Origin: Pempheris klunzingeri
Lineage: Eukaryota; Chordata; Actinopteri; Acropomatiformes; Pempheridae
Reading direction: 5' to 3'
DNA: 64,000 bases
Assembly (NCBI RefSeq): GCF_042242105.1
Contig: NC_092020.1
Location: 8,546,001 to 8,610,000, forward strand
In this document: piece after piece, positions 29,341 to 57,859 of the stretch
How positions within the stretch are numbered: the stretch's first letter is position 1
Layout of the letters: each line of letters begins with the position of its first letter
Program-made: the position numbers and the translations under genes
The notes under the pieces: generated by a model
Database searches by the model: none
What the model was told of the DNA's origin: nothing
Seen by the model: the letters and a program-made list of their open reading frames with translations, nothing else

Positions 29341-30169
29341 CGGAAGGTGGATCGAAACCCCTTCAAAATAATAAAATGATCATAAAAAATATCTCTTATT
29401 TTCTCTAAAATCCTCTTATTGTAAATTGTAAACAGACACAAATATATATATATTTGTAGACTGATACTAATTTACATTTCCTCTCTAAAGCCCTCTTTGC
29501 TGTCATGTCATGTAGCTTCTGAGGTCTCCCTATTATTATTGTGACAATCCTTACAGCTGAAGACTGTTGGTTTTATCTACTGTTAGACCACAGCAGGTCC
29601 TGCTTGTTAAAGCAGACTGTAGCAGCACAGTGTCTCAGACAGAGCATGTTCCCCCTAAATACATATAATCAGTACGTCTGAGAGAGAATAGAGGTTTAAC
29701 AGGCCGATACTCAGCAGTTTCACCATTCACCATTTTGAACTGGCAGCAGCAGCAGCAGCAGCAGGCTCCCTGCTACTCTGATCCTACCAGCCTGTATCAC
29801 CACAGGCTGCTGCTATCCACCGTCCACCCAGGATCATTCAGTTCACTTCAAAAAACTTTATTTATCCCAATGAGACAGTTCATGAGGCTGTAAACTCCTC
29901 ACTGAGGTGGAAAAAAAAGCAGGTTGTGACTTAAAATAGAAAATTACAACAAACAATAAAAGTCCAACACCACCTTTAAGCTCTCTCACCTCTTTGTTAC
30001 CTGTTGTTGTTGTTGTTGTTGTAGGCTGACCGTAGGTTATATTAACACTGCTGTGCCGGTCGATGTTGTGTCTGTTACAGGGACTCTGTTCTCTGAGTGT
30101 AAACACGGATGCACACAGCTCTCAGGAGGCTGCACACAGAACTGTTAATTCAACTGGACTCATGTACAA

Positions 30170-30430
30170 CATCTTCTCCTCATTCAAGCCTGTGCAATAC
30201 TGTTTTTCTGACTGGTGCAATAATTCATCACTCATCACCCATTCTACTACAGCGCAATCTCTTTGTATATATTTGCATGCACTGCACGGCTTTTTTTTAT
30301 TCTATTTATAGAACATTCTACTTATATAGGCACCTGTTGTTTAACTTATCTTTGCACGGTTGTTCTTGTTCTTTGCTGCTGCAAATTTGCACATTTCCCC
30401 AATGTGGGATGAATAAAGGTTTATCCTATC
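30170..30430 (+). mobile_element. LINE-type 3' tail
   Basis: It ends TTTCCCCAATGTGGGATGAA then TAAAGGTTTATCC, the classical end of teleost LINE copies. A similar end lies at about 57785-57848. No reverse transcriptase coding sequence is present. Confidence 0.55.
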
Positions 30431-30543
30431 TCATCAGCTGTGCAGTATGAGGAAGAGGAGGCCACGCATTAACACACTACAACACAGTACATTAAGATGA
30501 TGAACATGGTAAACATCAGCATGTTAGCTCCTTGTGGACACTA

Positions 30544-30580
<37 letters not shown>

Positions 30581-30789
30581 ATATACACACATTGTCTGGG
30601 ATGTTGTATGTTATTTGTATTCATGCTTCGGATTTTCTGCGTGCGGCAATCTACCGTTTTAAAACAGATGTGTTACGGATGAGTGTTCATGGGTTCTTGG
30701 GGTGAAAAAAAAAAGTTGGATTGTGTTTTTAGAGGAAGATATTACCAAGAAACTATCAGTAAAACAGTTAACTGAATTTGTTCATCCTT

Positions 30790-30985
30790 CACTCCAGAGA
30801 GGGCTTCTGTCTGGTGTTTCTTCCCGTTAAAGGAGAAGTTTTTCCTCATGTGTAGATTCCAGATTCCTTCATTTTTTAATTCTTGAATCATTGGGTCTCT
30901 GTCTTGTGGCCTTGACCTGCTGCAGGTGTGAAGTGTCGTGAGATACAGTTTAAGAATTGGTGCAGTATAAATAAAAGAGGACTGG
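30790..30985 (+). repeat. dispersed repeat copy related to 59440-59650
   Basis: Both copies share TTTCTTCC(T/C)GTTAAAGG, then GTTTTTCCT, TGGGTCTCT, and a GTATAAATAAA end. Intergenic. Confidence 0.55.
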
Positions 30986-31138
30986 GATAAAAAAAAATAA
31001 AAAAAATTTAAATGAGAAGGAAGGGATGAAAGAAATCAGAGGCGACAGGAGCAGGAGTGGACCAGGCGGGACATGCTCGGCCGTCCCACAGAGAGAGAAC
31101 GGGAGTGATGGGGAAAACACTGTAGGAGCTAACTGACT

Positions 31139-31317
31139 CCGGAAGGGGGCGGTAATGCGACACCGAGCGTGTGAGCTACCGTTAAACACAATGAGAAGAA
31201 GAAGAAGTGGTGGTTGTAGTAGTTGTAGTGAAATAGTGCATCTCTGTTTAGCAAATCTGCTGTGCACACAGGATGGCTGAGGAGAAACAACACAGCGGCT
31301 GTGATAGAGGGATAGCG
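31139..31317 (+). promoter_or_regulatory. fbxo38: putative FBXO38 promoter and non-coding first exon with uORF
   Basis: CCGGAAG (31139-31145) abuts a GC box GGGGGCGG (31145-31152), and a perfect GTAAGT donor follows at 31318. The only open frame in this exon is ATG 31273, 15 codons to the donor, with A at -3 and G at +4. The likely acceptor is at 33931, after a pyrimidine-containing tract ending TACAG. Spliced there, the frame stops two codons later, so this is a uORF and not an N-terminal extension. FBXO38 in mammals also has a non-coding first exon (from memory). Confidence 0.5.
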
Positions 31318-33930
31318 GTAAGTTAGCACCACTGCTAAAGTCACTGCTAAAGGCCCCTTCAGTCAGCGTGTCCGCTGTGTTGTTTACTTGTGTGCTTCTG
31401 TCTTTGTGTACACTGTTAGCCGCGGCTATGCTACCTGGTAAGCTAGCTCCGACAAAGACCCGGTTGAAGTTTACAACATGATAACGCTGAACAAGTTAGA
31501 AACGTTGCACGTCTTCAATGTTACTGTTGAGCTACTTCTGACATTGTGAAGGGTCGCATGTTGACAGACACGCTGTCGAAAACCGACAGTGTGTCTTGTC
31601 TAGTTGGCTAACAAACAACGCTGCCTGTGTTTGTGGGACTGAGCTCTGAGCCTCCGAGCTACGTTCACATGCCTTTACTTTGCTGCGTTCAATGTCAACT
31701 TGGGAGACTTTGCCGTCACGTTGTGGCCTTGAGAACTAGTAAGAGTAGTCAGCAGGGGTCCACGTTAACATCACCTGAAGGCTCAACACTTCAGCCGACT
31801 GGTTTCGTGTCGTTCTGTTTAAAAAAAAAAAAAAAAAACATCTGCAAATGAATGTTAGTGATGATCAGTGTTCATCAGACTAACGCTGTAGACTCCCAGC
31901 CCCGAGGCTCCTTCTTAAAAGCTTGCCCTGCTTAATATGAAAGAAATAACATATATTTTGAAATCCATAAGATAAACTAGACATCTCACCCCCCCCCTCC
32001 CCATCACCACCACCCTCCCATATTTAATGATATAGCACTGGCACAGGAAACATGTCTAATAAATGTGTGCTCCAGTGATGTCTCTTAGTCTACTGTATGT
32101 GTCACAGTCCAAAGACACTTGGTCCTGCAAGTCCCCCCCCCACAAAGCAACTCCATAGCATTTTTCATCTTTTCATCTCTGCTTGTAAGTTGGGAGATGA
32201 TGAACCGCATGGAGTTGCAAAGCTGCCCGGTGAACTGAGCAATCGTTTAAGACGCTATAGCAATGGCCCAGCGTGACATTTTATGTGTTTTGTCAGTTCA
32301 TGGCTGAGGGTTTTTAATGTCTCCAAGAGCAATGAGGAGGATGTTCCCTAAAAGTGCTTGTTTTAGCCACTGACACGCTCAGATTGTTCTTCTAAGTGTC
32401 TGAAAACATTACAGAAAGGATCCCTACAGAGGTAGACCTGGAAGATCCTGTTGATGGCACTAGTCAAACCCTCCACACTCCATTGACAAATACAGCTATT
32501 TTACTTTGCAGAGCGCCCTAACCCTCGTAGTGGCTGGTCTACTCCTGCCTTGATTGGTTAGGTTGTTTGGTGTTTTACAGGGTTAGCTCAGATCCAACAC
32601 AATTATATTAGAACTATTTGTACAACACAAAGTCACACAATTCTACAGACAAACTAAACTGACAGAGGCAGCGGGAGACCAGCAACTCACTTTTTGGTCA
32701 ATGGAGTCTGGTGGCTTTGAACCAAGGCAACATGACAGCTCCTTCAGGTTAAACACAAAGGATCTCACAGGTCTGTTGCTGTAGGTGTCCGTTCTGTAAC
32801 GTAGCCTACGTGAGCCTGCCGGAGGCAAAAACAGGTCCTTTTTGGAGACATACTTTGATCTGGTGGAATTGGCCGAAGGATTACATCATGTTGTAGCCTG
32901 TTTGCTGCCCATTCGTGACTGCTGGCAGTGCATTATACACTACTCACAAAAAGTTAGGGATATTCAGCTTTCAGGTGAAATTTCAGGATGAACCTAAAAT
33001 GCATTCTAACCTTTCCAGGTGAACTTAATGTGACCTTCTCTAAACTTTTGAATGCACATGTCCAACTGTTCAGTGTTTCAGTACTTTTTGCACAAGTTGC
33101 TGTTCTCTAACAAGAAGCTTAACAGCAACATTCACAACAGGTTTGATCCATGAATCCACCAATACATTTCCTGCTTCAGTTAGAATTGGTATTTAAACAG
33201 TCCTCCTCATCGTGCTGTTCACATTCTGACATCATGAGACCAAGACGACACCTAACAATTGATCAGCAGCACCTCAACACTGGAGGCTTCAAACAGGAAG
33301 TCCTCAGACGGAGGTGTTCACTGAGCTTAGAGGGTCACAGAGTGTCATCAGGAGGTTGTAACAGTGATACAGAGAGACTGGAAGAGTCACAGAAAGGAGA
33401 GGAGTGGACGTCCTTTGGCCACATCCCAATTTATTGAGACACTGAAAATGTTTTGTTGTGGTATACCTACCACTGTTGTTAGATTTTCTTTCAATAAATT
33501 GTTTAAGATGAATAAAATGACCATTGCATGCTTCTACTTAAATGCCCTACTTTCATGATATAATATCACTGTAGCATTAACTTTTTACATTTTCCATATA
33601 TTTCACCTGAAAGTCGAATATCCCTAACTTTTTGTGAGTAGTGTATGTAAAATAAGGCCCAGGTGTAAAAATACTGGAGTATAATCCAGGTTATGATGTG
33701 AATGTCCTGTGTAGAAATTATTCTACAACCTAAATGTTTTAGGGAAAGTAGAAGCAGAGTCCAGGCACTAACACATACAATAAATGCGTTGGCCTGATGA
33801 GCCTTCAGTGAAGGATGGTCTTGTTTATCCTCACTCGTGCCTCCTCCAAACAAAAACGAGCACCCAAAGGTCTCAGTATCCTCATCTCTCGCTCCCATTA
33901 ACTCATCTTCTTCTGGTGTGTTGTGTACAG
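31318..33930 (+). other. fbxo38: probable 5' UTR intron of FBXO38
   Basis: Between the inferred non-coding exon and the first coding exon. Contains a C-rich tract (31988-32000), a C8 run near 32135 and mariner-like copy B. No coding exon seen. Confidence 0.45.
32938..33643 (+). mobile_element. mariner-like non-autonomous element, copy B (FBXO38 5' UTR intron)
   Basis: Terminal inverted repeats of about 40 bp (CACTACTCACAAAAAGTTAG outwards) are flanked by TA on both sides, as expected for Tc1/mariner insertion. It carries a 95-codon ORF containing MRPRRHLTIDQQHLNTGG, possibly a leftover of a transposase N-terminus. It sits in the inferred first intron of FBXO38. Confidence 0.85.
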
Positions 33931-34019
33931 AACTGAGGTTCATGCTTGGAAAGTAAAGCCTCCAGGCTGCAGGAGGGGCGACGCGACGCAACGCGTGTGT
34001 GTGCAGTGACACAGGAGCG
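33931..34019 (+). other. fbxo38: 5' UTR part of the FBXO38 first coding exon
   Basis: Runs from the inferred acceptor at 33930/33931 to the ATG at 34020. It contains a second tiny uORF, starting at about 33942 and coding MLGK before a stop. A competing but pyrimidine-poor acceptor is at 34006/34007. The main ATG has G at -3 and G at +4. Confidence 0.45.
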
Positions 34020-50641
<16,622 letters not shown>

Positions 50642-50997
50642 ATCCCAACAGACGGCGGTCCTGCAGCGCCGCCTGACCTCCTGACTGGGCGTGGTGAAGG
50701 GGCTGTCGGGGAGGAACTGGGACAAGAACTGGCCAAACAAGCGGCCAAAAGATAACACGGCGAAGGCACTTTGAGGAAACTCTTCCAAAGAATGTACATT
50801 TTTGTGATATGGTTAATTGGAACCAGAATGAGGGCTCAGTCAGCTTTCACCCTTTTTTCAGGTCTGTGGGGGGAAAAGAAATGGATAGTAAGTGTGTTTG
50901 GAACATTGAGGAGGTTCATCTGATTCCAATTTTTCTTATTATTTGAGCAAAAACCTCAAGGTTTGTACGAGCGCCCAAACATACTGTGACATTCTCA

Positions 50998-51003
50998 AAT
51001 AAA
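50998..51003 (+). promoter_or_regulatory. fbxo38: candidate proximal poly(A) signal for FBXO38
   Basis: AATAAA about 357 nt after the FBXO38 stop codon. Another AATAAA lies further on near 51515. Confidence 0.4.
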
Positions 51004-52294
51004 AGCAGAGTAAAAGAAAATAAACACACGGTGGTGGAAATGATGGCTCAGTTTGGATGAACGTCCCCGTGGCTGCTTTTCTGATAGCATCAGCCCTCTT
51101 TGCATGTTTCGGTCTGTTGGGTGAAGACCGCCAGGGAAGTAGACGTTATAATCACCTCCTGTCTATTCAAGCCGACGAATCAGAGAAACTACGCTGTGCA
51201 GCCTGATCCGGACACAAAGCCCAACACTTCATGCACATTTATCGTAGCGTTATACACGGCTTTGTCACTGTAAAAGTGCTATTCAAAGTTGAGATGGATT
51301 TGCAGGTGAGATCTTCTGGCAACGTCCAGTTCCAGCCATCACAGTAAAAGTACAGTGTGTGTGTGTGTGTTTTGCCGCTGAACATCTCCCTGGTTGGCTG
51401 GTCGTGCAGATAACGCTGCTTTATATCGTTCTTCATCACTTGTATTTCGCTGTGCGCTGGGTTTAAAACAGGTGAGGAGCAAGACCGGGCCGAAAAATTG
51501 GGTTTGAGTTCTGAAATAAAAGACTAATTCTGAGAATACATGCAGACTTCCTCAGTCTATAATCAGTAACGTGATCTCAGAACACACGTTTGGCCTACTC
51601 TGATGTGCTCCCACCTCCCTACGGGGACTGTAAAAAGAAGGATGGATCAATGCCGTCGTACAAATGAATTCACACAGCGTGTATTGTTAGGATACAGCTG
51701 AGGTGACCTGCCTAGAGAAGCTGGATCAATACGGCAAGCAGATTAGCAAACACGCACTCGGCAATCTGTTCAGTAATGCACAAAGTTGGAAGCTGCGGCT
51801 AGAAAATGTTTAAGTGCAGTTGAAGTCTGACGTCTCCTGGTGCTCCACTGCTCGTCAAAGTCCGGGTGATGCTAGATTGAAAGTGTTTATGTGTGACAGA
51901 CTCTCTAAAGGAGTCCTGAGTGAGCCCTTAACCTCTCGTGTAAAAGCTGTGGAAGTGAACCAACAAACTGTTTAAAGAGATTTTTTTTTTTTTTTTTTTT
52001 TGCTAAGGACCATCTTCTCTAGTTTCTCGATGGAAGCAGAGAATTGGTTGCTTTCTAAACGATTTCATTTGGTCATGTTCTGCCCTGTGGGACTCCAGAG
52101 CGGCGGGTAGAGTTTACTACAATATTGTTAAAACGATGAATGTTGAAAATTCAGTTTGCGGGTTGAATGAGCTGAATGTAAAGTCAGCTCAGCCCCCCCC
52201 TGTTTATGTATCGACAACTGTACAGATGTCATGGATGACAATATGCTTCCGTGGTGTTTATATGGAGAGAACAAGACTATTTCTCATACAGAAA

Positions 52295-52300
52295 AATAAA
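52295..52300 (+). promoter_or_regulatory. fbxo38: candidate distal poly(A) signal for FBXO38
   Basis: AATAAA followed within about 20-40 nt by a GT-rich stretch (52317-52345), a good downstream element. If used, the 3' UTR is about 1.7 kb. The stretch 50642-52320 contains no other gene that I can recognise and a long T tract at 51980-52001. Confidence 0.4.
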
Positions 52301-52319
52301 ACGACGTGAAATAACGTTT

Positions 52320-55300
52320 GTTGTTTGTGTTGTTTCGTGTCCTCGTTTCTGATTCTCTAACCCCCTGAATGTGAGATTTATTCTGATGCTCTGTCGATGC
52401 TTTTAAATGAAGGTTAACGTTAATGAATGTACAGCGGCAATCTGGTGAGCTACAATAAGACTATCTGATGAGATGAAAAGTATAACTGGTTACACAAGTA
52501 AATAAAACCTCAAAGGTTCTCTGTACGATATCTCTGGATCTTTACAGAGCAAATAATAATGTTCTGAATGTCACATGGAGAACCCGTCATTTTCAATCAG
52601 TTGATAACAAATGAAAAGCTTTAGATTGTTATTTTCACTTCCAATCAGTTGATAGAACAAAAAAAAACTTGAAACTAACACGAGGCACGAGGCAGGATCT
52701 GAATATTTGCAGCCTACGGGTCGAAGCAAGAGGACAATTTTAATTCCATCAGCTTTCACCTGCTCAATCATTGCACTGAGACACGTTTAGAATCATCCAT
52801 CGATCCTCTTAGGCTGTACTATCTGTTTGGTCTCTGCTGCCATTGCACCATGTTGGGACTCCACCATCTTAAAATGGCGGCTACTACATATTTCTTTGTC
52901 TTCTCAATAAAAGGGCTACCTTTTCTGAACTTGGTAAGTCCTCAGGTTGTCACACCTACAACCCCTTGGACCCAGCTTTCAGCCATCATGTGATCTGATA
53001 TGTGCATGTTAATAAAGCCGAAGCCCTTTTCTCCTGGACCCTGCCGAGGCTCTAGCTTTACTGCTCTTTCTCCTGGAACTCCTCAGCTCTTCTCCTGGGA
53101 TTTTGTCCTGGACTGAAGCTGAGGAAGCAAGTTTATTTAGCGCCAGCAGCTACAACAAAAAGTCTTTTTTTAGCTTTCCAGCTAAGAACGCAGCAGGCCG
53201 AAGGACTTCTCTCTTTCACCCCCCCCCCCCCCAAGGACTGCTAACAAACCCTTTGTGGGCATACAGAGCAAAACTACACTGTGTAGACAGCTAAGCTGAA
53301 CTGTTCCATCCTGCTAATGCTGGTTGCATGTACAGATGAGCTTTGATTTCAGTCACTGAGTTTGATTTGTGAAGTGTCACATGTTAATATTTCTTTCTAC
53401 TTATTTCTTCTCTCACAATCCCAACAGCTGAGGGGATTCCCGATCGGCTGCTGTTTCGAGGGCTCTTTCCCTTTAAATCAATCTAATTGAAGGGCTCAAG
53501 TATTAAATGAAATCAAATGTCAGAAATCAAATCTCATCCGCATTCCCTTCTCCTGATTGAAACGTGACGTTTGAGCATTCGAACGTCAAACCGCCGAAGC
53601 GTCCGCGTTTGAACTCGCCTTCGGCCCATCGCTCGCGACGGAGCAGGAGCACGACGCTGCACAGAGACAAAGCAGATCTACCTGTGCTCGCCGCTCAAAC
53701 ACTGGCTTCACTCATCCGCTCTTCCTGCTTTGACAAGTTGAAGTACACCGAGATGAAGTCACACTCTGCGCACACAACACCCGCGCTTGTTCCAGCCGCT
53801 CCTCCGTGGCTGTCAGCGAATGTAAACATAGTGAAACTGGCCACGGCCTCCTGCTGTTCCACTGGACTTCCTGTGACACTAAACAGCTTCTGTTGGATCC
53901 TTCAAATGTTTCTCCACCGCACGAGCTCTCATAACGGTGTTAAGAATCATAAGCCAGAAGATGATTCCGCACTTAGTGTCATGCGTTGATTCAAATGTTA
54001 GAAAAGGCCACAGAGGATGGTCTCAGAGGACCGGTCGGTGTAGACCACGACCCCGGGGAAGCACACGACTCCGTCCTGAGTCGTGTTCCAGCAGGTCCAA
54101 GGACTAATATCTCCTGATATAGATTCTTTCTTTGAGGCCAACCTTTAAAAAGCACCCTCTCTCTGAGCCACTCTGAGCACAGACAAGTTTTCAGTCTTCA
54201 AAACTATCTATTTTCTTTCAATGCCGTCACTTGAAGGAGGTATACTAACGACACGAGGACAGAGGACTCTTCTTCTGATCCTCCACTTTCTGTACAGTCA
54301 ACTCTATAAAATCAGCGACAACAGAGATGTTCCCTTACGTATTAGTGAGGTTGAGCCAAATGTGATGCAAAGCCTGTGTTAAAACATTATGGCATAAGTG
54401 GCATCCGTCAAATCCTCCACTAAATGTCCATCAGTGTTCGGCTCCAGACGTGGACGTCTCTGCAACAACAGATTTAAAGGACTGTGCAGCCTTAGCGGAG
54501 ATATTTGAGAGCGTTGCTTCTCACCGTATGATATAAAGGACCTTGAGTGTATCTCAAGTGTCCTTGAGGCTCAGCCTGAAAGCCTCAGGTCGGGGGGGGG
54601 GGCAAAAAGTTTCCCTTCTAACACTCGGTTTGTTCTGATAAAAGCAATTCCTAATTGGCTGCTGTCCGTTTTCCTCAGTTCTCGTTTAAGGAGTCCTCTG
54701 AAAGTTTTAGTCTTTTACTTTACATGTTTATATAGTTTATACAGTTTAGTGGGTAGGACACATCTCCATATTAGGGAAAGAGACTGCAAACACACACTCT
54801 GAGATTTATTTAAGATTTAGTCCTGATGTGGACTCATTGTACATTTAGTAAAAGGGTAATGTAAGTGACCGAGTGTGTGTGTGTGAGTGTGTCCATGCTT
54901 GGTTGCCATCAGTAATAGCCCAGTCTTCTCAGCTGCTGTAAACAGTGGACCATCTCCAAACATTACCTTATTAAGACAGGAGAGACATAACAGTCTTTGA
55001 AAGTGGTTCATACCTACCACCCCACCCCCCACCCCCCCACCCCCCTCTCTCACACAAGATAAGCCCCACATCTACTTTAACAGGAACAAAAATGTATATT
55101 AATAAAACAAACTTTCAGAAATCGTCAGTTCTGTTTGGCTGGTGAACACTGCTCTTACTTGTTAGTCTTCATTATGTGACACTGACAAATCTGCAGCACT
55201 TTATGAAGTTTATTAACACGGGAGAAATCTCTTTTATCACAGGATCCTGGGCAGGAGCGGCAGCACGTGAAGGTAAACATGTAGGACAGGACTTAGAATG

Positions 55301-55775
55301 AATTAGATCAAATATTACAGAGGATCATTAAAGCACACAGAATAGATAGAAGGGATTCTGCAGAATAAACACACTTGACTGGCAATAGACTCAAGATCTT
55401 TTAAATCTATTAGAATTAGAGGTTACAAATGAATTTCTGAGTGAATGCGTGAAAGAGAGAGCGCTGTTGCCACACAGCATCAGTGTTCCGTGTTTGGACC
55501 TGATGGCTGGCAGTTTGTCTGGGTGGGTGTCCAGGTACTCCGGCTTCCTCCCTCAGTCTTAAGACATGCAGGTTATGTTAACTGGGGAGTCTAGACCGCC
55601 TGTAGGTGTGAGTGGGATCAAGAATGGCTGTATGTGTACCCTGCCTTTCTCCCAGCGTCAGCAGGGTTTAGCTCCAGCCCCCCCCCTGCGACCCCGAAGG
55701 ATAACCAGTATAGACAACGGACAGGTACGTGGGTAGAATAAAACAGGTCATGCAAGTTTCTGTCCTTGTTGTAGC
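52320..55775. other. intergenic, no gene recognised
   Basis: Contains a C15 run (53219-53233), a G11-12 run near 54592, a C-rich G4-prone tract (55017-55048) and scattered short ORFs. The longest, a 141-codon ORF at 53564-53989, has no recognisable domain and no splice or repeat context, so it is not called as a gene. Confidence 0.5.
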
Positions 55776-56008
55776 TTAACCCTTTAACGTCCTCACCAAG
55801 AAAAAAGCAATGAAATTCTTTGTATTCTTTATATATTTTATTTCCTTGGGGCACTAATTAAAAAAATGTTTTTTTATGAACAGACATTTTTTGAAATATT
55901 GGCCTCTACCAAACGGTTGAGATGTCGTAAGTAAAACATGTTTTCAATAAGATATAGTGAGTCAAAATGTGCTCTACCATATGGTTGAGCAGAAGGTTAA
56001 AGGGTTAA
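55776..56008. mobile_element. piggyBac-like MITE with TTAA ends
   Basis: 233 bp, beginning TTAACCCTTTAAC and ending GTTAAAGGGTTAA: perfect inverted ends with TTAA, the piggyBac target duplication. Internally it carries ACCAAACGGTTGAGATG and a diverged ACCATATGGTTGAGCAG repeat. No coding capacity. Confidence 0.75.
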
Positions 56009-56669
56009 AAGCTTATTTAAGAATCCAACAAATCAAACAGCTCTCATTGTACTTCCAGTGATGGTGTTATCTTTAGTGGGAGAACCATTAATGATGATGT
56101 CAGTCATTACTGACCCTATTGGGTCTGATCTCATGTGGACCACTGACTCTTCAGACACACAATATCCACAACTCTAACCAAAGGCACCACATCACCGCAA
56201 AATGTATCACCTGAATGTGCCTCGGACTATTATTCCAGTTTTTTCATGTTATATTCAATAGTCACAAGTCACAGTGCTAATAGATCTTAGCTGGAAGCTC
56301 CAGTTTTATTAAAAGGCAGCTCACATTCAGGCGTGAATGAATGCCTAGAATATACCATTTAAATTGACAGCACAAATATCAGAATAACACGTGAATAAAA
56401 GTCAGGGGGAACTTGAAGTAAGAAGCCATGTGTTCAGTTGACTGTCCATCATGTGCAGCTCACCAGTCACAGCCACACTGCTCTGAAGAGCCCGATCACA
56501 CACACACACACACACCTTCAGTAACAGCACACCGTTCTCATGGCCGTTTCTAACCTTGCATATTCTACTAGAAGCCCCACTGAGCTGTGGCGCTCGGTGT
56601 CAGCTGTGTGGATAGCAGGACTGCGGTGTGGCCAAGCTGACCGGTGGAAATGATTGAAGGGTATTTTCA

Positions 56670-57250
56670 ATTCAATTCAATTCAGTTTATTTTGTATAGT
56701 CCAATATCACAACAGAGTGTCTCATAGTGCTTTACAAAGTTCACTGAAATAAACAGGAAGTGTAAGCGAACAAACAATCTAATAAAGAGTCCAGCAGTCG
56801 ATGAGGCCAATGGATCAGTCCGAGGCATCACCTGCCCTTTATGACCCTCCTTCTTCGGGAAGGAAAAACTCAAAAAACCCAGTGGGAAAAGAGAAACCTC
56901 CGGGAGCACCACAGTGAAGGAGAGATCCAGCTCCCAAGGAAGGACAGGCTGTAGCCTTGGACAGACGCACATCCATTGGCTGATGGAGAACCACATCAGC
57001 AGGACCAGGATCCACAGGATCCACAGGAACCTGAGAGATAAGCAATGAGATGCAGCAACAGGTGTGTGGCAGAATGAGCAGGCTGGCAGCTGATTGGCTG
57101 ACAGATGACACGAGGTGGGTGTGGATGGTGTATTGGCATGAAAAGCTGGCAGGTGCTGACTGGAGGATGAGCATAGGGGTGTGTGCAGGAGACACAGCAG
57201 GGTGGGGTGGGGATGAAGAGTCGATGAAGACGGGCAGGAGACCCCTGTAG
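56670..57250. repeat. dispersed repeat with CAATT(CAATT)n end
   Basis: Starts in TTCAATTCAATTCAATTCAG and continues with GTTTATTTTGTATAGTCCAATATCACAAC and AACCTCCGGGAGCACCACAGTG-like blocks known from teleost interspersed repeats. It also shares the AGGATCCACAGGAACC block with other copies here. ORFs on its minus strand (up to 191 codons) are repeat shadows. Confidence 0.6.
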
Positions 57251-57599
57251 CGTCCATGACTCAAGTGACATCACTTGAGGAATCTATCGGACTTCACACA
57301 GCTCCACCTGGAGACAGCGAAGGCACTGCACTACTTTTAGATCCCATGACTCTTGGAACAGAGTTTGATGTGTACATTTGGTGGAGTTAAATTATGCTTG
57401 AAATAGATTCATTCATACAATGTGTTGTCAGGCCATGTCTAACGTCGGTGGGCCATGTTTTCTCGGCGGAGCAATGAGAAGCACCGGCCGGCAGGTCCGT
57501 GCGCTAGTCTGGTGCACGTTTGTGTTTTCTGGCAGGCGTCATTTTGCTGAGAGTCTGCTGATGTCATCATCAAATTTTTATATTTTTATAATCTAATCA

Positions 57600-57850
57600 T
57601 GTGCCAATAGCCTTTTCTTTTTATTCAGCACAACTGCACTGTTTTTAATACATTCTATTTATCCTCATTGTACCTGTTTGCACTGTTTCTATATCCACAA
57701 TCATGTTTTTGTATATACTGTATATATATATATATATATATTTTTCCTTTTTTATATTTTTATATTTCTATCCGGTATGTGTGAACTGCTGCTGACAATG
57801 TGAATTTCCCCACTGTGGGATAAATAAAGGCTAATCTAATCTAATCTAAA
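57600..57850 (+). mobile_element. LINE-type 3' tail with (TA)n
   Basis: Ends GAATTTCCCCACTGTGGGAT then AAATAAAGGCTAATCTAATC, matching the teleost LINE end, and carries a (TA)n run at 57719-57742. Confidence 0.6.
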
Positions 57851-57859
57851 TTCACAGTA

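Larger units (their letters stand above)
29341..31130. other. divergent intergenic space between MAGT1 and FBXO38
   Basis: Repeat-rich. It holds a LINE-like tail on the minus strand (about 29845-29900), another on the plus strand (about 30170-30430, ending in GGGATGAATAAAGGT), a (GT)n at 30546-30578, and a dispersed repeat at about 30790-30985. No gene seen. Confidence 0.55.

Noticed and set aside
53564-53989. 141-codon plus-strand ORF
   Set aside because: Composition is basic then Ser/Thr-rich without motif or splice context; a lncRNA or chance ORF cannot be told apart from sequence.
56682-57264. 191- and 141-codon minus-strand ORFs
   Set aside because: They lie in a dispersed repeat and have no recognisable protein family.
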